A stretch of DNA of 17,014 bases, from positions 1 through 17,014 of the forward strand of contig JAFCBW010000007.1 of NCBI GenBank assembly GCA_017610525.1, in the 5' to 3' direction. Position 1 is the first letter of the stretch; each line of letters starts with the position of its first letter. The translations under genes were made by a program, and so were the position numbers. The notes under the pieces are model-generated. The model saw only the letters and a program-made list of their open reading frames with translations. It ran no database searches and was not told the origin of the DNA. Origin of the DNA: Candidatus Nanohalarchaeota archaeon. GTDB lineage: Archaea; EX4484-52; B79-G9. This document shows, in pieces, positions 7,661 to 13,762 of this stretch.

Positions 7661-7730
7661 TTATTAGTCTCCTGTGTATTTATTCTTTTCTATGGATTAC
7701 GCAAAAAACCAAAAAACGGAGATTCATAAA

Positions 7731-7740
7731 CTATTTTAAT
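7731..7740 (+). promoter_or_regulatory. TATA-like element of the flavoprotein gene
   Basis: CTATTTTAAT lies about 26 bp (centre to start) before ATG 7762. A C-rich tract separates them and there is no ribosome binding site, consistent with a leaderless mRNA. The 101-bp spacer 7661-7761 also holds the divergent promoter for the proline-rich gene. Confidence 0.45.
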
Positions 7741-7761
7741 CTTCCCCCCCAATCCACCATC

Positions 7762-8829
7762 ATGGACTACGACATACTAATCATCGGCGCAGGTCCCGCA
7801 GGCTCATCCCTTGCACACAAACTGCGCTCACTCGGACTCACAGTACTCCTCATCGACAAAAAAGCAACAATCGGCAAACACGCATGCTCAGGACTCTTCA
7901 GCAAACGAATCACAAAATACTTCGACATCAGCCCCAGCATGATAGAAAACACAATCAAAGGCGCAACATTCCACACAAGAAACACCAGCTTCGAAGTAAA
8001 AAAAGAAAAAGCCGAAGCACTGGTAATAGACCGCCCGAAATTCGACCGGTTCGTCCTGAAAACAGCAACAGATTCAGGCGCAGATATCCTGCTCAACTCC
8101 CACATCACATCATGCCACAGCACAAAAGAATGTATCAGGACACACATCATGACCCCGAAAGGACCACAGGAAATAACATCAAAACTGATAATCGGCGCAG
8201 ACGGCGCAGCAAGCACAGTACGAAGAACCCTCAACATGAAAGGAACCCTCAACTACGTCAACGGCATACTATCATACTACCCAATAAAAAACACATCCGA
8301 ACTGGTCGAACTATACTACAGCCCGGACACAGCCCCCGGCTTCTTCGCATGGACAATACCCAGAGGAACCCGGACCGAATTCGGCCTCGCAACAGACATC
8401 CGCTACAACCACCTCGCATACTTCAAAAAATTCCTAAAAAGATTCAACCTCAGACTGACGCAATACCATGCTCACCCAATCTGCTTCGGAAACCAGCAGA
8501 CAATAAGCGGCCGCGCACTCCTCATAGGCGACGCGGCAGCACAGGTAAAACCATTCTCAGGCGGCGGCATAATCTACAGCCAGATATGCGCTGACATCGC
8601 AGCAAAAGCAATAAGCAGCGCATTCGACAAAAACGACTTCACAAAACAATTCCTAAAAAAACACTACGAAGACAAATGGAAACAAAAGCTCATGCCAAAA
8701 ATAGAACTCGGAATGGGCATAAGAAACATCCTAAACACCCTGAACGACCGCGAACTAGACACATTCTTCGAAATGCTAAAAGACCAGAAAAACCAGATTG
8801 AATCCCTAGGCGACATGGACTTCCTCTGA
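7762..8829 (+). CDS. Geranylgeranyl reductase family FAD-dependent oxidoreductase
   Basis: The 355-residue product has the layout of archaeal digeranylgeranylglycerophospholipid reductases, which saturate isoprenoid chains of ether lipids. An FAD-binding GAGPAG lies at 9-14 after the first strand (DILIIGAGPAG), and CSGLFS (42-47) follows the ribose-binding IDKK. GADGAAS is at 145-151, and the second FAD motif GDAAAQVKPFSGGGI is at 256-270. The frame is open for 40 codons upstream (to 7642), but ATG 7762 starts right at the dinucleotide fold with a TATA-like box about 26 bp away, so the longer form is unlikely. At 355 residues it is slightly short of typical family members of about 390. Related flavoproteins act on other prenyl substrates, so the lipid is inferred. 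Confidence 0.88.
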   Translation: MDYDILIIGAGPAGSSLAHKLRSLGLTVLLIDKKATIGKHACSGLFSKRITKYFDISPSMIENTIKGATFHTRNTSFEVKKEKAEALVIDRPKFDRFVLKTATDSGADILLNSHITSCHSTKECIRTHIMTPKGPQEITSKLIIGADGAASTVRRTLNMKGTLNYVNGILSYYPIKNTSELVELYYSPDTAPGFFAWTIPRGTRTEFGLATDIRYNHLAYFKKFLKRFNLRLTQYHAHPICFGNQQTISGRALLIGDAAAQVKPFSGGGIIYSQICADIAAKAISSAFDKNDFTKQFLKKHYEDKWKQKLMPKIELGMGIRNILNTLNDRELDTFFEMLKDQKNQIESLGDMDFL

Positions 8830-8842
8830 AACCCAAAATTGA

Positions 8843-8878
8843 GGGATACAATTATCATAAAGTATTATTTTGTATCCC
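8843..8878. promoter_or_regulatory. Palindrome GGGATACAA-N18-TTGTATCCC, 3' of the Fic gene
   Basis: GGGATACAA (8843-8851) and TTGTATCCC (8870-8878) are perfect inverted half-sites. The same half-sites recur upstream of the Fic gene at 9834-9868 with a 17-nt spacer. Flanking identity extends to TTGTATCCCAAAA on one side, and the two palindromes are in inverted orientation to each other. The spacer sequences differ, which favours a protein-binding site over a copied terminal repeat. Confidence 0.7.
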
Positions 8879-8912
8879 AAAAAAAACCCAAAAATACCTG
8901 CCACAGCAAAAA

Positions 8913-9830
8913 TCAAGCGGACAGATATTTCTCCTTAACATAATCCACAAACGGCTTCTCTCTCATCTCTATCTGAAACTTATCAAGCGCATCATAATAA
9001 TTCTCCAGATCCTCAACAGGAATATCAACCAGTGGATAATTCCTCTTCCACAACACCCAATTCATCAAAAGCCGCGACAACCTGCTGTTCCCATCCCTGA
9101 ATGGCTGGATAGATATTATCTTCAGATGAACCAGCGAAGCCAATTCCAGCGGATGAAGTCTCCCCTTTTCTGACTTATACCACATAAAGAAATCATCCAA
9201 CTCCTTTTGAACATCCTCCCATTTTGGAGGAACATAAGGAGTTCCCGCCACCTTTACGTCCCGTTCAAGCTCATACCTTGTCTTCCCCGCAATTTCATCC
9301 CATACTCCGGACATCAGAATCTTATGAATCCTCCTGATAAAAGCCAAATCCAATACCCCTCGATATTTGGTTATAGCAATGATTCCTCTCCTGTGATTCT
9401 CCAACAATTTCACAGTCTCAAGCCTCTTGATACCCTTGGGCATGATACCATCCTTCAATATCAATGCAGTCTGCCTAAGCGTCACATCCACACCAGACAA
9501 CTTACTGCTATCATAAGTAAACCGGATAATAAACTCATCCAGCCTCTCTTTCTTCTCAAGCAAACTCAAACGCTCAACATCCCACCGATACTCATCCTTT
9601 TTCTTCTCTATCCTCTCAACATCCTCAAAAGAAAAATACCTATACCTCGAAACATTCATCTCCATAAGAAACCCCCTCTTCAACTGCTCCAACTCCATTT
9701 TTGCAGGCAACACCTTGCCAATATACTTGGTACGATGCCTTATTCGCGCGCCATCCCTGAAAGTATAAACTAACCGATAATAGTCCTTTCCATTAACACA
9801 GCGCTTCTCAACACTAACCATACTATTCAT
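8913..9830 (-). CDS. Fic domain protein with degenerate catalytic motif
   Basis: From ATG 9830 the 305-residue product has a short N-terminal beta domain (YYRLVYTFRDGARIRHRTKYIG, about 17-38; named only by segment), a linker, then a Fic fold. The family helix IRRIHKILMSGV (166-177) and AGKTR (181-185) are present. The active-site loop reads IQPFRDGNSRLSR (241-253), where active Fic enzymes have HPFxDGNGRxxR, so the catalytic His is Gln242 and the second Gly is Ser249. The candidate inhibitory motif DSSKLSG (107-113) lacks the usual Glu. Fic enzymes normally transfer AMP or other phosphate groups to protein hydroxyls; this one is probably inactive for that or altered. The frame stays open to a GTG at 9878, but that would run through the promoter palindrome. 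Confidence 0.85.
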   Translation of the reverse strand: MNSMVSVEKRCVNGKDYYRLVYTFRDGARIRHRTKYIGKVLPAKMELEQLKRGFLMEMNVSRYRYFSFEDVERIEKKKDEYRWDVERLSLLEKKERLDEFIIRFTYDSSKLSGVDVTLRQTALILKDGIMPKGIKRLETVKLLENHRRGIIAITKYRGVLDLAFIRRIHKILMSGVWDEIAGKTRYELERDVKVAGTPYVPPKWEDVQKELDDFFMWYKSEKGRLHPLELASLVHLKIISIQPFRDGNSRLSRLLMNWVLWKRNYPLVDIPVEDLENYYDALDKFQIEMREKPFVDYVKEKYLSA

Positions 9831-9833
9831 TTT

Positions 9834-9868
9834 GGGATACAAATATTTAAGTGTTTGTATTGTATCCC
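9834..9868 (-). promoter_or_regulatory. Promoter/operator of the Fic gene: palindrome around the TATA box
   Basis: Half-sites GGGATACAA (9834-9842) and TTGTATCCC (9860-9868) flank a 17-nt spacer which, on the minus strand, contains CTTAAATATT, the likely TATA box. ATG 9830 lies four bases from the near half-site, so the transcript is probably leaderless. A protein bound to both half-sites would cover the TATA box, which suggests repression, possibly autoregulation. Confidence 0.65.
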
Positions 9869-10009
9869 CTAAAAACACAACCTAAAAATAAAAACCAAAA
9901 ACAGAAAGACTCAAGACACCATACATCTCAATCGAAAAATAATCTCAACAACCCTAACACCAACCACAAGTTCCAAAAAAATTCACCCGGTCACAAACAA
10001 AACCAAGTG

Positions 10010-10045
10010 GTAACCAAAAAGTTTATATAGTTTCGAACGTAACCA
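10010..10045 (+). promoter_or_regulatory. Promoter of the HTH-nucleotidyltransferase gene with flanking direct repeats
   Basis: TATA box GTTTATATAG is at 10021-10030, about 25 bp before ATG 10051, with no ribosome binding site, consistent with a leaderless transcript. GTAACCA occurs at 10010-10016 and again at 10039-10045, flanking the box 29 bp apart. The protein's own HTH domain is a candidate to bind them. The spacer 9869-10009 between the divergent Fic and HTH genes shows nothing else. Confidence 0.55.
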
Positions 10046-10050
10046 TCCGT

Positions 10051-10629
10051 ATGACCAAAAAAATCAAAAAAACAGAACCGCGCAAAGACGAGGAAGCATA
10101 CCTGAAAATACTTCACTGGTTCTTCTCATACCCAAACAAAGAAATGACCCTCAACGAGTTATCCAAAATACTAAAAATCTCAAAAACAACCGCAAACAGG
10201 ATAATAACACAATTTGCCAGCGAAAAATTTCTGAAAAAAGAAGTACTGGGAAGAACATGGCGAATATCATGCAACCAGAACCACCCATACTTTCACACGC
10301 GAAAAATAAGCCACAACCTGACAATGATATGTGAATCAGGCATACAGGAAGAAATCCACAAACTCATTCCAGGCGCAAGAGCAATCATCCTCTTCGGCAG
10401 CTACAGGAAAGGAGACGACACAGAAAAAAGCGACATAGACATCGCAGTCGAGATTCTGGACAACAAAGAACTACAAATAGTTGAACTGGGAATAATACCA
10501 AAACTAAGCTACAGGAAAAACATCCCGGTAAACCTACACATATTCTCAAGAACCAAAATAGACCTGAACCTCTTTGCAAACATATCAAACGGCATCGTAC
10601 TCGAAGGATTCCTGGAGGTGCGCCCTTAA
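10051..10629 (+). CDS. Winged-HTH / minimal nucleotidyltransferase (MNT) fusion protein
   Basis: The 192-residue product has a helix-turn-helix (about 15-72; MTLNELSKILKISKTTANRI at 32-51 contains the recognition helix) fused to an MNT domain (about 96-190). The nucleotidyltransferase signature is GSYRKGDDTEKSDIDIAVE: Gly116-Ser117, then Asp128 and Asp130 as metal ligands. The expected third acidic residue in the following strand (IPVNLHIFS, 158-166) looks like Asn161, so activity may be weak or need another residue. MNT proteins usually pair with HEPN proteins in toxin-antitoxin modules, where MNT AMPylates and silences the HEPN RNase. Here the only downstream candidate partner is the short ORF at 10631. 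The HTH suggests autoregulation. Confidence 0.85.
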   Translation: MTKKIKKTEPRKDEEAYLKILHWFFSYPNKEMTLNELSKILKISKTTANRIITQFASEKFLKKEVLGRTWRISCNQNHPYFHTRKISHNLTMICESGIQEEIHKLIPGARAIILFGSYRKGDDTEKSDIDIAVEILDNKELQIVELGIIPKLSYRKNIPVNLHIFSRTKIDLNLFANISNGIVLEGFLEVRP

Positions 10630-10630
10630 T

Positions 10631-10720
10631 ATGAAATACAAAAGACCGGACATAAAAAACGCACAAAGCATAGCCAAAAACTGCTTCAATCCCTGTACGA
10701 TGCAGTCATGGAAAAAATAA
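10631..10720 (+). CDS. 29-residue ORF, possible truncated/frameshifted partner of the MNT gene
   Basis: ATG 10631 follows the MNT stop by one base, and a full GGAGGTG ribosome binding site lies at 10614-10620, the strongest in the window. The product begins MKYKRPDIKNAQSIAKN and stops at 10718-10720. In the next frame the sequence from 10681 reads LLQSLYDAVMEKIKSQ, a convincing helix, so one added base in the A5 run at 10676-10680 would give a joined product of about 41 residues ending inside repeat copy D (stop 10753-10755). This looks like a partner gene, perhaps HEPN, broken by frameshift and cut by the repeat. It could instead be a genuine microprotein. The HEPN identity is a guess from context. 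Confidence 0.4.
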   Translation: MKYKRPDIKNAQSIAKNCFNPCTMQSWKK

Positions 10721-10721
10721 A

Positions 10722-10825
10722 AAGCCAATGCCCAAGCAAAGCGCCTGTGACCTAAAGCGAAGCTTTGCGGTCGCCCTAATCGCCAACCTTTTACAAGGTT
10801 GTCGCCCAGCCTTTCTGAAGGCTGT
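10722..10825 (+). repeat. Structured intergenic repeat, copy D (cleanest example)
   Basis: Begins AAGCCAATGCCCAAGCAAAG directly after the stop of the short ORF. The long hairpin pairs GTGACCTAAAGC (10747-10758) with GCTTTGCGGTCGC (10762-10774) around GAA, with a bulged C at 10768. Linker CCTAATCGC leads to CAACCTTTTACAAGGTTG (10784-10801), then TCGCC, then CAGCCTTTCTGAAGGCTG (10807-10824). This copy shows the minimal form: 5' arm, one long hairpin, two short hairpins, about 104 bp. Confidence 0.92.
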
Positions 10826-10845
10826 TATAAGGCTGACACAAACCA

Positions 10846-10853
10846 TTAAATAA
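10846..10853 (+). promoter_or_regulatory. TATA box of the Era-like GTPase operon
   Basis: TTAAATAA lies 26 bp (centre to start) before ATG 10876, followed by a C tract and no ribosome binding site, so the operon mRNA is probably leaderless. The box starts about 20 bp after repeat copy D. Confidence 0.5.
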
Positions 10854-10875
10854 TTCCCCCCACAATAAATAACCA

Positions 10876-11517
10876 ATGGTAACAAAACACCTAAAAAACC
10901 TGCACAACAGGCTCAAATCCTTTCTTGGCAAACTCTTCAAAAAAAACAAAGAAATAAAGCTTGGCCTCTACGGTCCCCCCAACTCCGGCAAAAGCACCCT
11001 TGCAAACACCATCTGCATGGACTGGCTAGGTGAAGAGCTAAGCACAGTCTCAGGAATCGCCCACGAAACCCGCGAAATCCAGATGAAAGAAAAAGTCATA
11101 ATCGAAAACAACGGCAAAAAACTCATGTTCAGCGTAGTCGACACCCCTGGCATCGCAACAAAAATCGACTTCGAAGACTTCCTCAAAGGCGGCCTGAAAC
11201 GCCCCGAAGCCAAAGAGCGCGCAAAAGAAGCAACAAGAGGAGTCATAGAATCAATCAAATGGCTCGACAAGATGGACGCAGTCCTCGTCATCCTCGACGC
11301 CACAAAAGACCCCATCAACCAGGTAAACATAACAATACTCGGCAACCTCGAAGCCCGCGGCATACCCGTCCTCATCGTCGCAAACAAACTCGACCTCAAA
11401 GAATCCAACGCAACAGCCATCCGCTCGGCATTCCCCCAATACGAAGTCATCGGCATAAGCGCAAAAGAGAAACACAACACAGAACAGCTCTACCAAAAAC
11501 TATTTGAAGTACTTTAA
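10876..11517 (+). CDS. Era-like GTP-binding protein (archaeal)
   Basis: The 213-residue product is a TRAFAC-class GTPase: G1 GPPNSGKS (33-40), G3 DTPG (89-92), G4 NKLD (170-173), G5 SAK (195-197). The N-terminal 28 residues are basic and helical. A charged insert after G3 (about 96-125, FLKGGLKRPEAKERAKEA) sits in the switch II region. It lacks the C-terminal KH domain of bacterial Era, so it is Era-like only in the G domain. It is followed 16 bp later by DUF2073 and then the Zn-ribbon gene, a conserved archaeal neighbourhood of unknown role, possibly linked to ribosomes or translation; that is inference from association. Confidence 0.9.
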   Translation: MVTKHLKNLHNRLKSFLGKLFKKNKEIKLGLYGPPNSGKSTLANTICMDWLGEELSTVSGIAHETREIQMKEKVIIENNGKKLMFSVVDTPGIATKIDFEDFLKGGLKRPEAKERAKEATRGVIESIKWLDKMDAVLVILDATKDPINQVNITILGNLEARGIPVLIVANKLDLKESNATAIRSAFPQYEVIGISAKEKHNTEQLYQKLFEVL

Positions 11518-11533
11518 CCAATAGGTAATACAG

Positions 11534-11893
11534 ATGGACGTAAAAATTAAATTCTACCCATACGAAAAACTAAAAGAAGACGGAATCAAAGACATGCTGC
11601 GCGACCTCAAGAAAAACACAATCATCATGATAGACGCAAAACTAAAACCAGACGAAGAAGCAAAACTGATTGAAGAGACAATGAAAAACATAAGCACAAA
11701 CTTCTCAGGCATCGAACTCGACTCCCTCGACCTCACAACATCAGACGAAAACGACACAGTACTAAAAAAACTAAAAGACCAGATACTCGAATTCATCACC
11801 GGCAAAAAACGCGGCCTGACCCTCATCGGTCCTGCAGACATCATCAAAAAAATCGAAAAAAAACCAGACGACCTGCTACTACACATGAGATAG
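11534..11893 (+). CDS. DUF2073 family protein
   Basis: The 119-residue product matches the archaeal DUF2073 family by context and by its conserved C-terminal segment GLTLIGPADIIKKI (94-107). The N-terminal strand VKIKFYPY (3-10) is followed by charged helices, and the fold looks alpha/beta and soluble. It lies between the Era-like GTPase and the Zn-ribbon gene, 16 bp and 6 bp from its neighbours, so the three are almost certainly one operon and probably act together. No biochemical activity is known to me for this family. No membrane segment is present. Confidence 0.85.
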   Translation: MDVKIKFYPYEKLKEDGIKDMLRDLKKNTIIMIDAKLKPDEEAKLIEETMKNISTNFSGIELDSLDLTTSDENDTVLKKLKDQILEFITGKKRGLTLIGPADIIKKIEKKPDDLLLHMR

Positions 11894-11899
11894 ATTCTT

Positions 11900-12286
11900 A
11901 TGCCAAACAAATGCACACACTGCGGAAAAATCCATGCTGACGAGGCAGACTACCTTCTCGAAGGCTGCGACGAATGCGGCTCCAAATTCTTCTTCTACAT
12001 AAAAGAAGACAACCTCAAAAAAGCAGAAGAAACAGTCAAAAAACTAACCAAAACCCAGCTAAAAGAAATAGAAAGCGACGTAAGAGAGATAATCTCAAAC
12101 AACGAAAAAACCAGCACAAACGACGACGCAGTAGCCCTCGACATAGAAGCAATAAACATCAGGCAGCCAGGCAAATACGAGATAGACCTCGTAAACCTCT
12201 TCAACCAAAGCCCCCTGATAATCAAGCTGGGCACAGGCAAATACAAAATAGACCTCTCAACCCTCAAATTCAAATGGCGAAAATAA
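11900..12286 (+). CDS. Zn-ribbon protein, DUF2072-type
   Basis: The 128-residue product starts with a zinc ribbon, CTHC at 5-8 and CDEC at 23-26, and a helix rich in Lys and Glu follows (about 36-70). The C-terminal part IRQPGKYEIDLVNLF...GTGKYKIDLSTLKF contains two similar strands (GKYEIDL, GKYKIDL), suggesting a beta hairpin or repeated strand unit. It is the third gene of the GTPase operon, and this trio recurs in archaea. It probably binds nucleic acid or protein partners of the GTPase; that is inference. Its stop is 9 bp from the stop of the convergent mutase gene. Confidence 0.87.
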   Translation: MPNKCTHCGKIHADEADYLLEGCDECGSKFFFYIKEDNLKKAEETVKKLTKTQLKEIESDVREIISNNEKTSTNDDAVALDIEAINIRQPGKYEIDLVNLFNQSPLIIKLGTGKYKIDLSTLKFKWRK

Positions 12287-12295
12287 CAAACACAA

Positions 12296-13633
12296 TCAGA
12301 TCCTCAGATGATACTTCTCAAGCTTCTCAACAAAAATATCCTTGATACCATCCAACTGCTCCTGCGTCCTCGCCTCAAACCGAAGGCTAAGCACCGGCTC
12401 AGTATTAGACGCCCTCACAAGCCCCCACCCATACCCGAAATCAACCCGGGCACCGTCAATAGTAACAACATCATACTCATCCTTGGCAAAATCCTTCTGA
12501 AGCTTGGCAACAATCTCAAACTTCTTATCATCATCACACTCAACCTTGATAGTCGGCGTCGAAACATACTTAGGCAAACTTTCCCGCAGGCCGCTCAGCT
12601 TCTTATGAGTATTCAAAGAAAGCATCTCAACCATCTTCAAAGACGCAAAGATGCCATCATCAAACCCAACACCATTATAATAAACATGGCCGCTAGCCTC
12701 CCCCGCAATAGGAATCATATCCTCAAGCATCTTTTTGCGAATAAAAGTATGCCCTGTCTTGGAAATGACCGGCTCACCGCCATGCTTAGAAACATCATCC
12801 ATAAGCAGCTTCGAACACTTCACATCGCAAAGAACCTTAGCCCCGTGATTCTTATAAAGCACCTCACGCGCAAGAAGCGCAAGCGCCTCATCACAGGAAA
12901 GCTCATCCCCCCTCTCATCCACAAACACAACCCTATCCCCGTCACCATCATACGCGATACCAACATCCGCATTATACACAACCACCTTACTCTTAAGATC
13001 CTCTATATTTTCAGCAACAGTCGGATCAGGCAGATGCCCCGGAAAATTACCATCCGGCTCACAATAAACAGACACCACCTCACACCCGATATCACGGAAA
13101 AGCTTCTCAGCAACAGGCCCCGCAGTCCCGTTCCCGCCATCAATGACAATCTTTTGCTTCCTCTCGATCTTCACACAATCATTAAGAAACTTCAGATAAG
13201 GAACTAAAACATTACGGCGAGAAACCGCACCGTTGCCGCTCCGATACACCCCCTCATGAATAAGGCGCTCAAGCATCTGAATCTCATCCGGCGGCAGCAC
13301 AAACTCACCCTTGCACATCTTAACCCCATTATACTCTGGTGGATTATGAGACGCAGTAACCATCAGCGCCCCGCCGCACTCAAAAAAAGCCCTCGAAAAA
13401 TAAAGCATTGGTGTAGTAACCATACCCACATCAAAAACACTGACACCACACGACCTAAGCCCATTGATAAGCGCCGCCTTAATCGCAGGCGAAGAAAGCC
13501 TCGCATCACACCCGACAGCAACCGTCTTATAGCGCGTATGCGTCGCGTACGCCTTGCCAATATTCAACGCCATCTTCTCATCAATCTCATCCGGATACAA
13601 GCCCCGGATATCATAAGCCCGAAAAATACCCAT
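12296..13633 (-). CDS. Phosphomannomutase/phosphoglucomutase (alpha-D-phosphohexomutase family)
   Basis: The 445-residue product has all four alpha-phosphohexomutase signatures: the phosphoserine loop TASHNPPEYNG with Ser95 (93-103), the metal loop DGDGDR (229-234), the sugar-binding GEASGH (311-316), and the phosphate-binding RASNTEP (407-413). Such enzymes interconvert hexose-1- and -6-phosphates (mannose, glucose or glucosamine forms), feeding nucleotide-sugar synthesis. Which sugar cannot be told. The length is normal for archaeal members. ATG 13633 has GGTGAT four bases upstream, a strong ribosome binding site, so this gene has a real leader. It is divergent from the 2-epimerase gene and shares a 120-bp promoter region with it. 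Confidence 0.93.
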   Translation of the reverse strand: MGIFRAYDIRGLYPDEIDEKMALNIGKAYATHTRYKTVAVGCDARLSSPAIKAALINGLRSCGVSVFDVGMVTTPMLYFSRAFFECGGALMVTASHNPPEYNGVKMCKGEFVLPPDEIQMLERLIHEGVYRSGNGAVSRRNVLVPYLKFLNDCVKIERKQKIVIDGGNGTAGPVAEKLFRDIGCEVVSVYCEPDGNFPGHLPDPTVAENIEDLKSKVVVYNADVGIAYDGDGDRVVFVDERGDELSCDEALALLAREVLYKNHGAKVLCDVKCSKLLMDDVSKHGGEPVISKTGHTFIRKKMLEDMIPIAGEASGHVYYNGVGFDDGIFASLKMVEMLSLNTHKKLSGLRESLPKYVSTPTIKVECDDDKKFEIVAKLQKDFAKDEYDVVTIDGARVDFGYGWGLVRASNTEPVLSLRFEARTQEQLDGIKDIFVEKLEKYHLRI

Positions 13634-13753
13634 AAAATCACCACATCACAATATACACAACATATACCAGCCACACAAACTTATGAATTTATCTGTTCCA
13701 CAAACAAAACCTATAAAAAGAAACTCAAAAACAATATAGACCAAAAACCAAGC
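13634..13753. promoter_or_regulatory. Divergent promoter region between mutase and 2-epimerase genes
   Basis: For the plus-strand gene, CTATAAAAAG (13711-13720) is a good TATA box about 48 bp before ATG 13763. For the minus-strand gene, AT-rich sequence at about 13680-13696 (ATAAATTCATAAG on the minus strand) and GGTGAT at the start codon give a leader of roughly 20-30 nt. Sharing the region suggests co-regulation. Confidence 0.45.
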
Positions 13754-13762
13754 GTGAAAAAA

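Noticed and set aside
7642..7761. 40-residue N-terminal extension of the geranylgeranyl reductase-type protein
   Set aside because: The extension covers the divergent promoter region and the proline-rich gene's start, while ATG 7762 begins directly at the FAD-binding strand with a TATA-like box at leaderless distance.
8843..8878. Palindrome as a simple transcription terminator of the flavoprotein and Fic genes
   Set aside because: The same half-sites surround the Fic promoter, the spacer is long, and archaeal termination generally uses T runs rather than such hairpins, so a protein-binding site is the better reading.
9831..9878. GTG start at 9878 for the Fic gene
   Set aside because: It would translate through the palindrome and TATA box that form the promoter; ATG 9830 fits a leaderless transcript.
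13256..13762. Long N-terminal extension of the 2-epimerase
   Set aside because: It is antisense to the phosphohexomutase gene, is Arg/His/Pro-rich shadow sequence, and lies upstream of the TATA box at 13711.
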